From Bacillus sp. V5-8f (GTDB lineage Bacteria > Bacillota > Bacilli > Bacillales > DSM-1321), in the NCBI RefSeq assembly GCF_002863565.1, contig NZ_PGUW01000002.1, positions 62,001 through 126,000 of the forward strand: a DNA stretch of 64,000 nt, read 5' to 3'. Shown one piece after another: positions 24,823 through 33,218 of the stretch. Position 1 is the first letter of the stretch; every line of letters begins with the position of its first letter. Under the pieces are notes generated by a model. That model made no database searches. It was given only the letters and a program-made list of their open reading frames with translations, and was not told where the DNA came from. The translations under genes and the position numbers were made by a program.

Positions 24823-25803
24823 ATGGCAATGAAATCAATGGTTCAAGCAATCAATGAAGCTATTTCACAGGCAATGGAAGCCGATACTTCCATTCTTGCG
24901 TTAGGCCAGGATATAGGGGCAAACGGGGGAGTGTTCAGGGTAACCGATAATCTTCAAAAAAGATTTGGTGAGAGTCGGGTCATTGACACGCCCTTAGCTG
25001 AATCAGGTATTGTTGGTGCTTCAATTGGATTAGCGGCAAATGGCTTTAAACCAATAGTAGAAATTCAGTTTATGGGATTCATGTATTCAACGATGGATCA
25101 GGTATGTTCACAATTATCCCGAAGCCGAATGCGGACAGGGGCAAGCTTTTCAACACCTATTGTCATCCGCGGGCCATTTGGGGGAGGAGTAAGGGCGCTG
25201 GAGCTTCATAGCGATAGCATGGAAGCATTTTTTACACATACGCCCGGTTTAAAAGTAGTTATACCAAGCAATCCGTATGATGCCAAGGGTTTGTTATTAT
25301 CAGCTATCGATGACCCGGATCCAGTAATCTTTTTTGAGCCTATGCGACTTTACCGTTCTTTTCAGGTAGAAGTTCCAAATGAACCTTACCGTATTCCCCT
25401 TGGCGATGCCAACATTATTAGGGAAGGAGAGGACATTACATTAATCAGCTGGGGCGCACCGGTTGGAACGGCCAGAAAAACCGCTGAATATTGTGCAGAA
25501 AAGATGGACGTGTCTATTGAAGTGGTAGATTTACGAAGTCTGGTTCCGTTTGATTATGAAACTGTAATGAATTCTGTAAGAAAAACGGGCAGGGTAATTA
25601 TTACCCATGAGGCGGTCAGGACAAACGGTTTCGGGGCGGAGGTTGCTACAAGGATCATGGAAGAAGCTTTTCTTTACTTGCAATGCCCGATTAAACGAGT
25701 GACTGGATATGATACACCTTATCCTTTCACCCAAGTTGAAGAAGAGTGGCTACCTAACAAGGATCGATTAATCCGGGCGGTTCAAGAAGTGATGGACTAC
25801 TAA
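24823..25803 (+). CDS. 2-oxoacid dehydrogenase E1 component, beta subunit
   Basis: A 326-residue transketolase-like subunit: SMVQAINEAISQAME start, ALGQDIGANGGVFRVT, DTPLAESGIVG with the catalytic Glu, IQFMGFMYSTMDQV, and a C-terminal domain with EVVDLRSLVPFD and THEAVRTNGFGAEVA. It pairs with E1alpha to decarboxylate a 2-oxo acid and reductively acylate the lipoyl group on E2. It starts six bases after E1alpha and ends 19 bases before E2, which indicates tight translational coupling. Length is normal (about 325). Confidence 0.9.
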   Translation: MAMKSMVQAINEAISQAMEADTSILALGQDIGANGGVFRVTDNLQKRFGESRVIDTPLAESGIVGASIGLAANGFKPIVEIQFMGFMYSTMDQVCSQLSRSRMRTGASFSTPIVIRGPFGGGVRALELHSDSMEAFFTHTPGLKVVIPSNPYDAKGLLLSAIDDPDPVIFFEPMRLYRSFQVEVPNEPYRIPLGDANIIREGEDITLISWGAPVGTARKTAEYCAEKMDVSIEVVDLRSLVPFDYETVMNSVRKTGRVIITHEAVRTNGFGAEVATRIMEEAFLYLQCPIKRVTGYDTPYPFTQVEEEWLPNKDRLIRAVQEVMDY

Positions 25804-25822
25804 AAGGAAGGGTGAACATGTT

Positions 25823-27094
25823 ATGTTATATGAATTCAAATTTCCTGATGTGGGGGAGGGTATTGCCGAGGGAGAAATAGTAAAGTGGCACGCCCAACCT
25901 AATGATGTTATTGTTGAAGACCAGCTAATTGTAGAAGTGCAAACCGATAAGGCAATTGTTGAAATCTCCTCTCCGGTAGGAGGAAAAATAGAAAAACTCC
26001 ATGGTGACGAGGGGGAAAACATTGAAGTAGGATCCATCCTGGTTTCCATAGAAACGAATAAATCCACAAAATCTGAGCCGCCAAAAGAAAGCAGTGAAAA
26101 AAACAATTACATAAGCAAAACATCATCTGAAATCTCCACGAGTATGTCTGTTGAAACAAGTTCAGCCCAAAAAAGGAAACCTGGAAAGTATCTTCCAATA
26201 GCCGTTCCTTCAGTAAGGAAATTGGCTCGGGAACTGAAGGTTGACCTTACAATGGTTACAGGAACGGGAAAGGGTGGCCGCATAACAGAACAAGATGTAA
26301 GATCCTTTTTAGATAATTCACAATCAAGACAACTTCAGGAGACTACGATTAATATCGAGAATCCTCAAAGTTTGGGCGAAGAACAGTTTGAGCTGGATGA
26401 ACGGGTGCCATTAAAAGGAATCCGGAAGCAAATCGCACAAAATATGATGAAGTCCACGTCCTTAGCTGCACTAAGCACCGTAATGGATGACGCAAATATT
26501 ACTGAGCTTATTTCCTTGAAGGAGAAAATGGCTGAGAAGGCAATGAAAAGAGGGGTTAAATTAACATATCTTCCTTACATCATCAAAGCAGTGGTTACTG
26601 CCTTGCAGGAATATCCTTATTTGAATTCTACCATTGATTTGGAAACGCAGGAAATTATCCTTAAAAAAAGATATAACATTGGCGTAGCAGTTGATACACC
26701 AAGCGGCCTAATGGTGCCTGTCATTAAACAAGCCGATAAAAAAAGCATTCGCAGGTTGGCAAAAGAAATTGTTTCACTCAGTGAAAAAGCAAGAAATAAT
26801 AAACTTAAACTGGAAGACATGCAGGACGGTACCTTTACTATTTCCAACATAGGTGCGACAAGATCGGTGAAGTATGGTACACCTATCGTAAATCATCCAG
26901 AGGTAGCCATTTTAGGCGTAAATAAAATTCATAAAAAGCCCGTCATTGTGAATAATGAGATTGCTATTGGCGATGTTGTCGGACTTTCTCTGGCATTTGA
27001 TCATCAAGTAATCGATGGTGTTCTTGCAGCCAATTTTTTAAAGAGAGTCATCGAATTTCTGGAACAGCCGGATTTGTTCCTTCTCGAAATTTAG
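25823..27094 (+). CDS. 2-oxoacid dehydrogenase E2 (dihydrolipoyl acyltransferase)
   Basis: A 423-residue E2. One lipoyl domain (residues about 1-77) has the lipoylated Lys in VQTDKAIVEI. A Ser/Thr/Lys-rich linker follows, then a peripheral-subunit-binding domain (VPSVRKLARELKVDL...GTGKGGRITEQDV, about 130-165), a second linker and the catalytic CAT domain ending with FDHQVIDGV (catalytic His and Asp of HxxxDG). The final E1/E2 genes are intact, but the gene that follows, an E3, is only a remnant. The complex must therefore use dihydrolipoamide dehydrogenase from elsewhere. The acyl group carried is not decided by the sequence. Confidence 0.9.
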   Translation: MLYEFKFPDVGEGIAEGEIVKWHAQPNDVIVEDQLIVEVQTDKAIVEISSPVGGKIEKLHGDEGENIEVGSILVSIETNKSTKSEPPKESSEKNNYISKTSSEISTSMSVETSSAQKRKPGKYLPIAVPSVRKLARELKVDLTMVTGTGKGGRITEQDVRSFLDNSQSRQLQETTINIENPQSLGEEQFELDERVPLKGIRKQIAQNMMKSTSLAALSTVMDDANITELISLKEKMAEKAMKRGVKLTYLPYIIKAVVTALQEYPYLNSTIDLETQEIILKKRYNIGVAVDTPSGLMVPVIKQADKKSIRRLAKEIVSLSEKARNNKLKLEDMQDGTFTISNIGATRSVKYGTPIVNHPEVAILGVNKIHKKPVIVNNEIAIGDVVGLSLAFDHQVIDGVLAANFLKRVIEFLEQPDLFLLEI

Positions 27095-27127
27095 TTCAAT
27101 AGAAATGACTGGGTATTGATTTAATCG

Positions 27128-27286
27128 GTAAATGTACAGAGGGAGTTGATAGGAGAAACCACAATAGCAATTGAACTTGGGGTTAGTGTTAAGGTATCTC
27201 ATTAACTGTCTACCCTCACCCAACATGAGAAGAAGGCTGCCGAAAGTGTGCTTGGCGAGGTAATCCATAGAATCAATGGGAAATAA
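27128..27286 (+). pseudogene. C-terminal remnant of dihydrolipoamide dehydrogenase (E3)
   Basis: Right after E2, one frame reads ELIGETTIAIELGVS, the dimer-interface segment of E3 enzymes (usual ELIGEATLAIEMGA). After one or more frame shifts another reads EKKAAESVLGEVIHRINGK followed by TAA at 27284-27286, matching the E3 C-terminal helix. The flavin, disulfide and NAD domains (about 400 residues) are missing. So the operon once ended E1alpha-E1beta-E2-E3 and the last gene has been deleted and decayed. Identification rests on eye-matched motifs, but both pieces occur in the right order and place. Confidence 0.7.
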
Positions 27287-27615
27287 CAATATTTTTGATA
27301 CCAATATATGTAATTTCATAATAGGAATTTAATACACCAGGCGGCAATTCCTGTGGGGTGGATATCCTGTACAAATACAGCTATATCCAATAGTATAGGA
27401 AATCTATACATATTGGAGATTGGTAGATGAACGATGTCTGTTTATGCCGGCTTCTACACGTTTCGTGAAGATATTTTAATATCCGTGGGAGCCATGTATA
27501 ATTGGCATCTGTTGGAATAAAATTTAGAATCGATAAGACTTCTCTGCAAGATTTTGAGGGCAAAGATTTAGCGAAAAGAAATTAAAAGATTCACATAATA
27601 ATATAAAAAATGAGT
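27287..27615. other. Degenerate non-coding stretch after the E3 remnant
   Basis: No recognisable gene. It has a hairpin TGGATAT (27359-27365) / ATATCCA (27383-27389) enclosing CTGT/ACAG. It may be further debris of the lost gene end. Confidence 0.4.
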
Positions 27616-27656
27616 GTGGAAGGTTCAATTAATGAAAAAGAACCTTCCACTTTTTT
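27616..27656 (+). terminator. Strong terminator, probably the original end of the 2-oxoacid dehydrogenase operon
   Basis: GTGGAAGGTTC (27616-27626) pairs perfectly with GAACCTTCCAC (27640-27650), followed by six Ts. No intact gene lies directly upstream. Confidence 0.85.
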
Positions 27657-27815
27657 GCGTTTTTTGTGGTAATTATCACTTTATAATAATATTATGTAAA
27701 CAAAAAATAAAATACCAGAATTTACGGTGTTAAAGTTGTTATGAATTAAAAAGCAAGAATTCATATGAAATATCGTTAAAATTTTGCCATAATAATAGTT
27801 GAAAGGAGTGAAATC

Positions 27816-28742
27816 ATGTTTCGCTTATATGCAGCCTTATTCGGGCTAAGTCTAATATGGGGTTTATCTTTTGTGTTCATGAAATGGCTGCTTCCTGTGG
27901 CCGGAGTTTGGGGGATTGTGTTTCTTCGCTGTTTAGCAGGTGCTGCAGTTTTGTTTCCTGTCTTATGGCGGAAGAGGGCAGAAATTAATTGGAAATTACC
28001 TTGGAAGGCATTAATAATTGTTGGCATCTTTAATTGCGGTTTGGCCTGGGCACTCATTCCCTTAAGTGAAACCGAAATCAATAGCAATACGGCATCTATT
28101 CTCAATGCAACGACTCCAATATGGACGGGGCTCATTGGCTTTATTGTATTTTCTTATGTGCTTTCTGCCCGTCAATGGTCAGGTATCGTAATCGGTTTTT
28201 TTGGAATATTGGTCTTAATGGATTTTCAAGTAGGTGAGCTTTTTGGCAAGGAGTTTATTGGGATTGGCACGATGCTGCTGGCTTCCATTTGTTATGGATT
28301 TGCAGGACAATTGACGAAACGGTATCTTTCAAATATTGGTGTATTGGTCATTACAGCATTCACCTTGTTGACCGGAGCGGTGATTGGTTTGACAGGGATG
28401 CTGTTGACGGAGCCCATTTATATGAAGCAGTTGATGGATCCTATTGCCATATTTGCCGTTATTGGCCTGGGCTGCTTTGGTTCCGGCCTAGGCCAGCTTA
28501 TCTATTTCTACATAAATAAGAAGGGAAGCCCTGAGTTAGCTGCGACAGTAACATACTTAATTCCTGGTACCGCCATGGTGTGGGGCTATGTACTGCTTGG
28601 TGAATCCATAACGCCAAATGTCATCGTTGGCCTCTTGATTATTTTCGCAGGTGTATATCTCTCCTCCCGCAAACCAAAGGCCAAGCTTGAGGGACCGGAA
28701 GTATTAACCCAAAAGTCTGGCAGTCTGAAGCAAATTAAATAG
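27816..28742 (+). CDS. EamA/DMT-superfamily metabolite exporter
   Basis: A 308-residue protein with ten hydrophobic segments in two EamA repeats. The first begins FRLYAALFGLSLIWGLSFVFMKW; the second contains GIGTMLLASICYGFAGQLTKRY. The C-terminal tail is short and basic. GAAAGGAGTG precedes ATG 27816. The family moves amino acids, sugars or other metabolites outward. The substrate is not readable from sequence. It stands alone, separated from the 2-oxoacid operon by a strong terminator. Confidence 0.88.
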   Translation: MFRLYAALFGLSLIWGLSFVFMKWLLPVAGVWGIVFLRCLAGAAVLFPVLWRKRAEINWKLPWKALIIVGIFNCGLAWALIPLSETEINSNTASILNATTPIWTGLIGFIVFSYVLSARQWSGIVIGFFGILVLMDFQVGELFGKEFIGIGTMLLASICYGFAGQLTKRYLSNIGVLVITAFTLLTGAVIGLTGMLLTEPIYMKQLMDPIAIFAVIGLGCFGSGLGQLIYFYINKKGSPELAATVTYLIPGTAMVWGYVLLGESITPNVIVGLLIIFAGVYLSSRKPKAKLEGPEVLTQKSGSLKQIK

Positions 28743-28755
28743 AAAGAGAAAACCC

Positions 28756-28787
28756 GAAAACCCCCGTCCAATGGATTGGGGGTTTTC
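28756..28787. terminator. Perfect hairpin between two convergent genes
   Basis: GAAAACCCCC (28756-28765) pairs with GGGGGTTTTC (28778-28787). Only the arm Ts serve as U tract on the plus strand; a T-rich tail follows on the minus strand. It probably acts in both directions. Confidence 0.6.
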
Positions 28788-28802
28788 AGTGGACTACTAG
28801 AT

Positions 28803-28952
28803 TTATTGTTCTCCGGAAATATGATATGGGTTACAGCAAATATATTTGCGCATGTCAGGTGTAATCTTGATGCGTATTTTTTCGTTTTCTTCATTTCTTT
28901 TTACATGGGTGGGCATTGCACTTCCATCATAATAAAACGGTTTTTGCTCCAT
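28803..28952 (-). CDS. Small protein, 49 aa
   Basis: The frame opens at ATG 28950-28952 with GGGAG and GGAG sites 3-12 bases before it and stops at 28803-28805, just before a hairpin. The 49-residue product is basic and polar with a Tyr-rich head (EQKPFYYDG), a charged middle and a CxxY-type end (KYICCNPYHISGEQ). The paired Cys residues are notable. No family is recognised. Ribosome-binding site plus terminator support a real gene, convergent with the exporter. Confidence 0.5.
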   Translation of the reverse strand: MEQKPFYYDGSAMPTHVKRNEENEKIRIKITPDMRKYICCNPYHISGEQ

Positions 28953-29124
28953 TTTCTCCACTCCCAGGTCTTTGTCTTAACAAATACATGCTTAATCTTT
29001 CAAATAAGCGTAATACTTATTTTTATGCATATTTCCCTAAGACAATTCAACCTTTTTACCTATTGCCTTCTTTCTTTCTATTAAAAGTATTCAACTTAAA
29101 AAATATCTAAATGAAGGGAATATG

Positions 29125-30171
29125 TTAAGTTCCGGAGTTTATTCTTTTCAGGGTTTCTTTATCACAAATGACAAACAGCTGTGCGTTTTCAGGAATTGGG
29201 TGGCTAAGCTTTTTATGGATTTTGAGGTCATTATGGTCAGCTATTAGCGTGGCTCCCTTATCAAGAAGGTCGATGAAGGCATCACGGTAGGTATTCCATT
29301 CAGGGCGCCTTTTTATTTCATGCATGCCTTCATCGTATTGCTTGCTCATCAATTCCGTATACATACGGGTGACACCATGGTGAAATAGGGAGCTGACTGC
29401 CGCTTGGGAAATCATTTCCTGGGTAGGTACAAATTCATCAACGTTAACATGTTTAAATAAGCGGATATGCTCCTGTTCAATCACCTCTGCCGTAACATGG
29501 ATTGATAGGTTCATTTCTTCTTCAATCGAAGTGATTGCCGTGGCAACCAAAAGAGTTTTCCCGTCAATCAATAACGGATCTTTTTTAGTGTAATGATCCT
29601 GCATGATATGGTCTGCAAAAATGATAACCCCTTTTGCTTTTTGCAAATTAGCACGCAGTAATGTCCTTTGGTTCGTTGCATCTCCGCGTACAAAAAAAAC
29701 ACGGTCGTGATCGTAAGGTGATTTTTCAAGATTGCTTATGATGACAGTTTCCGTGTTTTTATCGGATTGCAGTATTTCTTCCGTGGCTATTTTCGATTTA
29801 TTGCTCCATCCGATTAAGATGATATGCCCTTTTCCTGTATAATCCATTTTTCCACCAACTCTGCGTTTTTCAAAATGATTCACCGAACGGACGACTTTTC
29901 CAATAAAAACACTTACAAGACCTATCCCTGAAATATACAAACAAATGGTGAAGATTTTCCCGGCATCCGTAACCGGTGCATAATCACCAAATCCAATCGT
30001 GGAAAGTGTTGTCAGCACCCAATAAAAAGAGGTGAGGAGAGAACCGAATGTGTCCGGCTCCAAGTAATAGGCGATAAAGGCTGCAGTGATTATGTAAATT
30101 AGAAAAAAAGGGAAAAAAATCTGGGTCCTGACTTTTATAAGATTTAACAAGAACTTTCTGATATTATTCAT
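29125..30171 (-). CDS. yugO: Potassium channel with RCK (TrkA-N) domain, YugO-like
   Basis: A 348-residue protein: first membrane helix (about residues 15-37), a pore loop with selectivity filter TIGFGD, a second helix (ICLYISGIGLVSVFIGKVV), then a cytosolic RCK domain starting GHIILIGWSNKSKIA (Rossmann GxG position altered to IGWSN). Layout and length fit B. subtilis YugO, a K+ channel linked to biofilm signalling. The first 14 residues are basic. The upstream site AGGATG is weak. It is monocistronic on the minus strand. The channel role is well supported; the gating ligand is unknown. Confidence 0.88.
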   Translation of the reverse strand: MNNIRKFLLNLIKVRTQIFFPFFLIYIITAAFIAYYLEPDTFGSLLTSFYWVLTTLSTIGFGDYAPVTDAGKIFTICLYISGIGLVSVFIGKVVRSVNHFEKRRVGGKMDYTGKGHIILIGWSNKSKIATEEILQSDKNTETVIISNLEKSPYDHDRVFFVRGDATNQRTLLRANLQKAKGVIIFADHIMQDHYTKKDPLLIDGKTLLVATAITSIEEEMNLSIHVTAEVIEQEHIRLFKHVNVDEFVPTQEMISQAAVSSLFHHGVTRMYTELMSKQYDEGMHEIKRRPEWNTYRDAFIDLLDKGATLIADHNDLKIHKKLSHPIPENAQLFVICDKETLKRINSGT

Positions 30172-30384
30172 TTGATGTCATCCTAACTTTCAAATCATTG
30201 ATGATATTATAAGGCACAAAAGAAAAGGCATACTGTATTGTTAGTTTAAACATCTAAAAAGTATGCAACACTTTTCCCGTTTCTCTAAATGCTTAAACCT
30301 CTAAAATATATTATAATCTGAATACAACCAAGATTCTGAACACTGAAAAGAAGAAGATATAATCTAAGGAAAAGGAGGTTCAAA

Positions 30385-31356
30385 ATGGCCAACAAAATAA
30401 GTAAAGTGCGGGTGGCTGTAATTCAAGCAGCTTCTGTAATCATGGACATGGAAGCAAGTACAAAAAAGGCTATAGCTTTGACACTGGAGGCGGGGGAAAA
30501 AGGGGCGAACATTGTAGTTTTTCCTGAGGCATTCATTCCTGCTTATCCAAGAGGCCTAAGCTTTGGTACAAGCATTGGCAGCCGCTCACAGGAGGGGAGA
30601 AAGGACTGGCTTCGTTACTGGGAGAATTCTATAAGTGTGCCCGGGAAAGAGACAAACCTATTAGGGGAGGCAGCACGCAAAGCTGGAGTCTATCTCATTA
30701 TTGGTGTTATCGAGAAAGATAATGAGTTCAGCAGAGGGACGCTTTATTGCACCGTATTATTTTTTGGACCGGATGGGGCTCTTCTTGGGAAACATCGAAA
30801 ATTAAAACCGACAGCCTCTGAGCGCTTGATCTGGGGAGAAGGGGATGGAAGCACACTGCCCGTTTTTGATACACCGTATGGTCGTATTGGGGCATTAATT
30901 TGTTGGGAAAACTACATGCCATTGGCGAGAACAGCTATGTATGCCAAAGGTGTCCAAATTTACATAACCCCGACTGCGGATGCTAGGGAATTATGGCAAT
31001 CGACTATCCGCCATATTGCTGCGGAGGGAAGATGCTTTGTTTTGTCCTCTAACCAATATGTAACAAAGGATATGTATCCAACAGATTTAGCCTGCTACGC
31101 AGAACTGGCTTCCTCACAAGACGAGATGAGCATCGGGGGCAGTGCCATCGTTGGTCCATTGGGTAACTATCTAGCGGGACCCGTATTCGGCAAAGAGGAT
31201 ATCCTGATCGCCGACTTGGATATAAGGGATATTGCTTCCAGCCAGTTTGATTTTGATGTCGTGGGACATTATTCACGGCCTGATGTATTTCAATTGCATG
31301 TGAATCAAGAAAAGCAAGAGAGCGTGAAATGGTTGGAAACAAAGCAAACCAAGTAG
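30385..31356 (+). CDS. Nitrilase (branch 1, nitrile-hydrolysing type)
   Basis: A 323-residue member of the nitrilase superfamily. The triad lies in VVFPEAFIPAYPRG (Glu), KHRKLKPTASERLIWG (Lys) and ALICWENYMPLAR (Cys). The FPEAFIPAYP and ICWENYMPLAR forms mark true nitrilases, unlike the ureidopropionase at 12131. The expected reaction is a nitrile to acid and ammonia. Plant- or cyanide-like nitriles are typical substrates, but the specific one is unknown. AAAGGAGG lies before ATG 30385. It is monocistronic with a very strong terminator. Confidence 0.9.
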   Translation: MANKISKVRVAVIQAASVIMDMEASTKKAIALTLEAGEKGANIVVFPEAFIPAYPRGLSFGTSIGSRSQEGRKDWLRYWENSISVPGKETNLLGEAARKAGVYLIIGVIEKDNEFSRGTLYCTVLFFGPDGALLGKHRKLKPTASERLIWGEGDGSTLPVFDTPYGRIGALICWENYMPLARTAMYAKGVQIYITPTADARELWQSTIRHIAAEGRCFVLSSNQYVTKDMYPTDLACYAELASSQDEMSIGGSAIVGPLGNYLAGPVFGKEDILIADLDIRDIASSQFDFDVVGHYSRPDVFQLHVNQEKQESVKWLETKQTK

Positions 31357-31379
31357 AAAAGGATTTTAGTAGGGGAAGG

Positions 31380-31413
31380 CGGCCGCTCTTAACAGGGCGG
31401 CCGTTTTTTTTTT
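31380..31413 (+). terminator. Terminator of the nitrilase gene
   Basis: CGGCCGC (31380-31386), ten-base loop, GCGGCCG (31397-31403), then ten Ts. Confidence 0.92.
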
Positions 31414-31599
31414 GAGAAAGCTTTTTTACCAATGGATTCATTGGTGACACTGTCCAGAATATTAATGTTGATGTTACAGAAAATTTTACGTTTTCCTAAT
31501 CATTTTACTTAAGCAAGGAACTTTACATTTAAGCAGAATGGGATTATGGTATATAAGGATCAAAATCCGAGTAATTTTATTGGATAAGGAGTGAGTTCA

Positions 31600-32856
31600 G
31601 TGGCACAGACTACTTTAAATACGCCCGCAAACTGGGATCATAAATCCACAACAGTTGTCACGAAGCTTAGCCCGGTGCAAAAGCCATTAGTGGCGGCCGG
31701 GATTCTAGCAACTATCATTCTATTAATAGCAATTGTCAACATGGCAAACTGGACCCAGGGTATCTTGTTTATAATCGGCCTTGCCCTTGGTGCAACTTTA
31801 TTGCATGCCCGCTTTGGGTTTACATCAGCATTCCGCAGGCTTGTTTCAGTTGGAAATGTACAGGGACTCCAAGCACATATGCTTATGCTTGCAATTGCCA
31901 CAACATTATTTGCCATTATATTGAGTACCGGTTTTAGTTTCACTGGGATTAAACCGGCAGGCTATGTTTCGCCTGTAGGGGCGAGTGTAATATTTGGAGC
32001 ATTTATTTTTGGAATAGGGATGCAGCTTGGAAATGGCTGTGCTTCCGGAACATTGTATTCGGTAGGCGGAGGGTCGTCTTCGATGGTTTTAACCCTAATC
32101 TCTTTCATTGCAGGCTCTGTTCTTGGTGCATATCATTTCACATTCTGGATGGAAGATATGCCAAAGCTTCAGCCAATTTCCCTCGCTGAATCTACCGGAC
32201 TCGGTTATTTTGGGGCCTGGCTTGTTCAAATGGCGATGTTTGCAGCTATCTACTGGATAACAGTTCAGATTGCGAAAAAGAAAAACCCACCGATGATGAA
32301 GCCGCTGCCTACCACATCAGGTTGGAAAAAGATTTTCCGTGGATCTTGGCCGCTATTCGCAGCTGCCATCATTCTAGCTGTATTAAATGCTCTGACGCTA
32401 GCAATCAGGGGAAATCCATGGGGGATTACTTCCGCTTTCGCTTTATGGGGTGGAAAAGCTCTTTCTATAGCTGGAGTTGATGTAGCCAGCTGGGGTTACT
32501 TCCAAGGGGTAAACGGAGTGGCTTTAACTCAAACGGTATTAGCTGACTCTACAAGCGTAATGAACTTTGGTATCATGTTGGGCGCGTTCATTTCGGCTGC
32601 TTTCCAAGGAACGTTTAAGCCTAAGAAAATTAAGCCTGGTGTAGCAGGAGCAGCCATCATTGGAGGGCTCATGATGGGTTATGGAGCTCGCCTTGCATTT
32701 GGCTGTAATATTGGGGCTTATTTTGGAGGAATCGCATCCTTTAGTCTCCATGGTTGGGTATGGATGGTCATGGCGATGCTTGGCACATTCTTGGCACTGT
32801 ACATCCGTCCTCTATTCGGGCTGAAAAACCCAAAATCGACTGACTCAATTTGTTAA
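31600..32856 (+). CDS. tsuA: YeeE/YedE-family sulfur transporter (TsuA-like thiosulfate uptake)
   Basis: A 418-residue membrane protein with about ten helices. It has two cysteine motifs in the pore repeats, GMQLGNGCASGTLYSVGGG and RLAFGCNIGAYFGGIA, which match the conserved cysteines that handle thiosulfate in the YeeE/TsuA family. I take GTG 31600 as the start, eight bases after AAGGAG; the frame-opening GTG 31591 falls at that site. No TusA-like (YeeD) partner is encoded beside it, unlike many relatives. It probably imports thiosulfate or a related sulfur compound. Confidence 0.83.
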   Translation: MAQTTLNTPANWDHKSTTVVTKLSPVQKPLVAAGILATIILLIAIVNMANWTQGILFIIGLALGATLLHARFGFTSAFRRLVSVGNVQGLQAHMLMLAIATTLFAIILSTGFSFTGIKPAGYVSPVGASVIFGAFIFGIGMQLGNGCASGTLYSVGGGSSSMVLTLISFIAGSVLGAYHFTFWMEDMPKLQPISLAESTGLGYFGAWLVQMAMFAAIYWITVQIAKKKNPPMMKPLPTTSGWKKIFRGSWPLFAAAIILAVLNALTLAIRGNPWGITSAFALWGGKALSIAGVDVASWGYFQGVNGVALTQTVLADSTSVMNFGIMLGAFISAAFQGTFKPKKIKPGVAGAAIIGGLMMGYGARLAFGCNIGAYFGGIASFSLHGWVWMVMAMLGTFLALYIRPLFGLKNPKSTDSIC

Positions 32857-32870
32857 TATAATAGAAAATA

Positions 32871-32908
32871 AATAGGGGCAACCTGCCGAGGTTGCCCCTA
32901 TTTATTTT
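32871..32908. terminator. Bidirectional terminator between tsuA and the DUF1540 gene
   Basis: AGGGGCAACCT (32874-32884) pairs with AGGTTGCCCCT (32889-32899), with AT-rich flanks giving T tracts on both strands. Confidence 0.85.
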
Positions 32909-33062
32909 ACAGCTTTGGTTCAAACGTTTTACAATCGGTTTCTTCCATAGTTGATGCTTGTTTTCCTTTGTGGCTAACTACGTAAATGGAATCAGCCCAG
33001 CATTTATTCCCTGTAGCCCAATACTTGCAATTGTTTACCTCACAAAGGACATCCTTTGCCAT
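32907..33062 (-). CDS. DUF1540 miniprotein, 51 aa
   Basis: A 51-residue frame with a GGAGG site eight bases before ATG 33060-33062. The cysteine pattern is that of DUF1540: CEVNNCKYWATGNKCWADSI followed by one more Cys (TDCKTF), four cysteines that could bind a metal. No function is established for the family, which is frequent in spore formers. It ends inside the terminator shared with tsuA. Confidence 0.85.
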   Translation of the reverse strand: MAKDVLCEVNNCKYWATGNKCWADSIYVVSHKGKQASTMEETDCKTFEPKL

Positions 33063-33177
33063 TCGTATCGCCTCCATTATTCGTTATAGTGTTCTTATTA
33101 TTACATTACCTTTCCTGAGTTAGATGGAAACCATTTTCCTATTCCAAATATAGGAAGATTATTTCGAAAGAAAGCAT

Positions 33178-33210
33178 TAAAAAATCCCAGGATTTAAACC
33201 AAAGGGGATT
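33178..33210 (-). terminator. Terminator of the zinc dehydrogenase gene
   Basis: Read on the minus strand, AATCCC and GGGATT arms (33205-33210 and 33183-33188) are followed by about six Ts. Confidence 0.65.
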
Positions 33211-33218
33211 TTATGCTA

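Noticed and set aside
23746-27094. Acetoin dehydrogenase operon
   Set aside because: E1alpha reads more like PdhA, the regulator is LysR rather than an AcoR-type activator, and no acetoin-specific gene is present. The substrate is left open.
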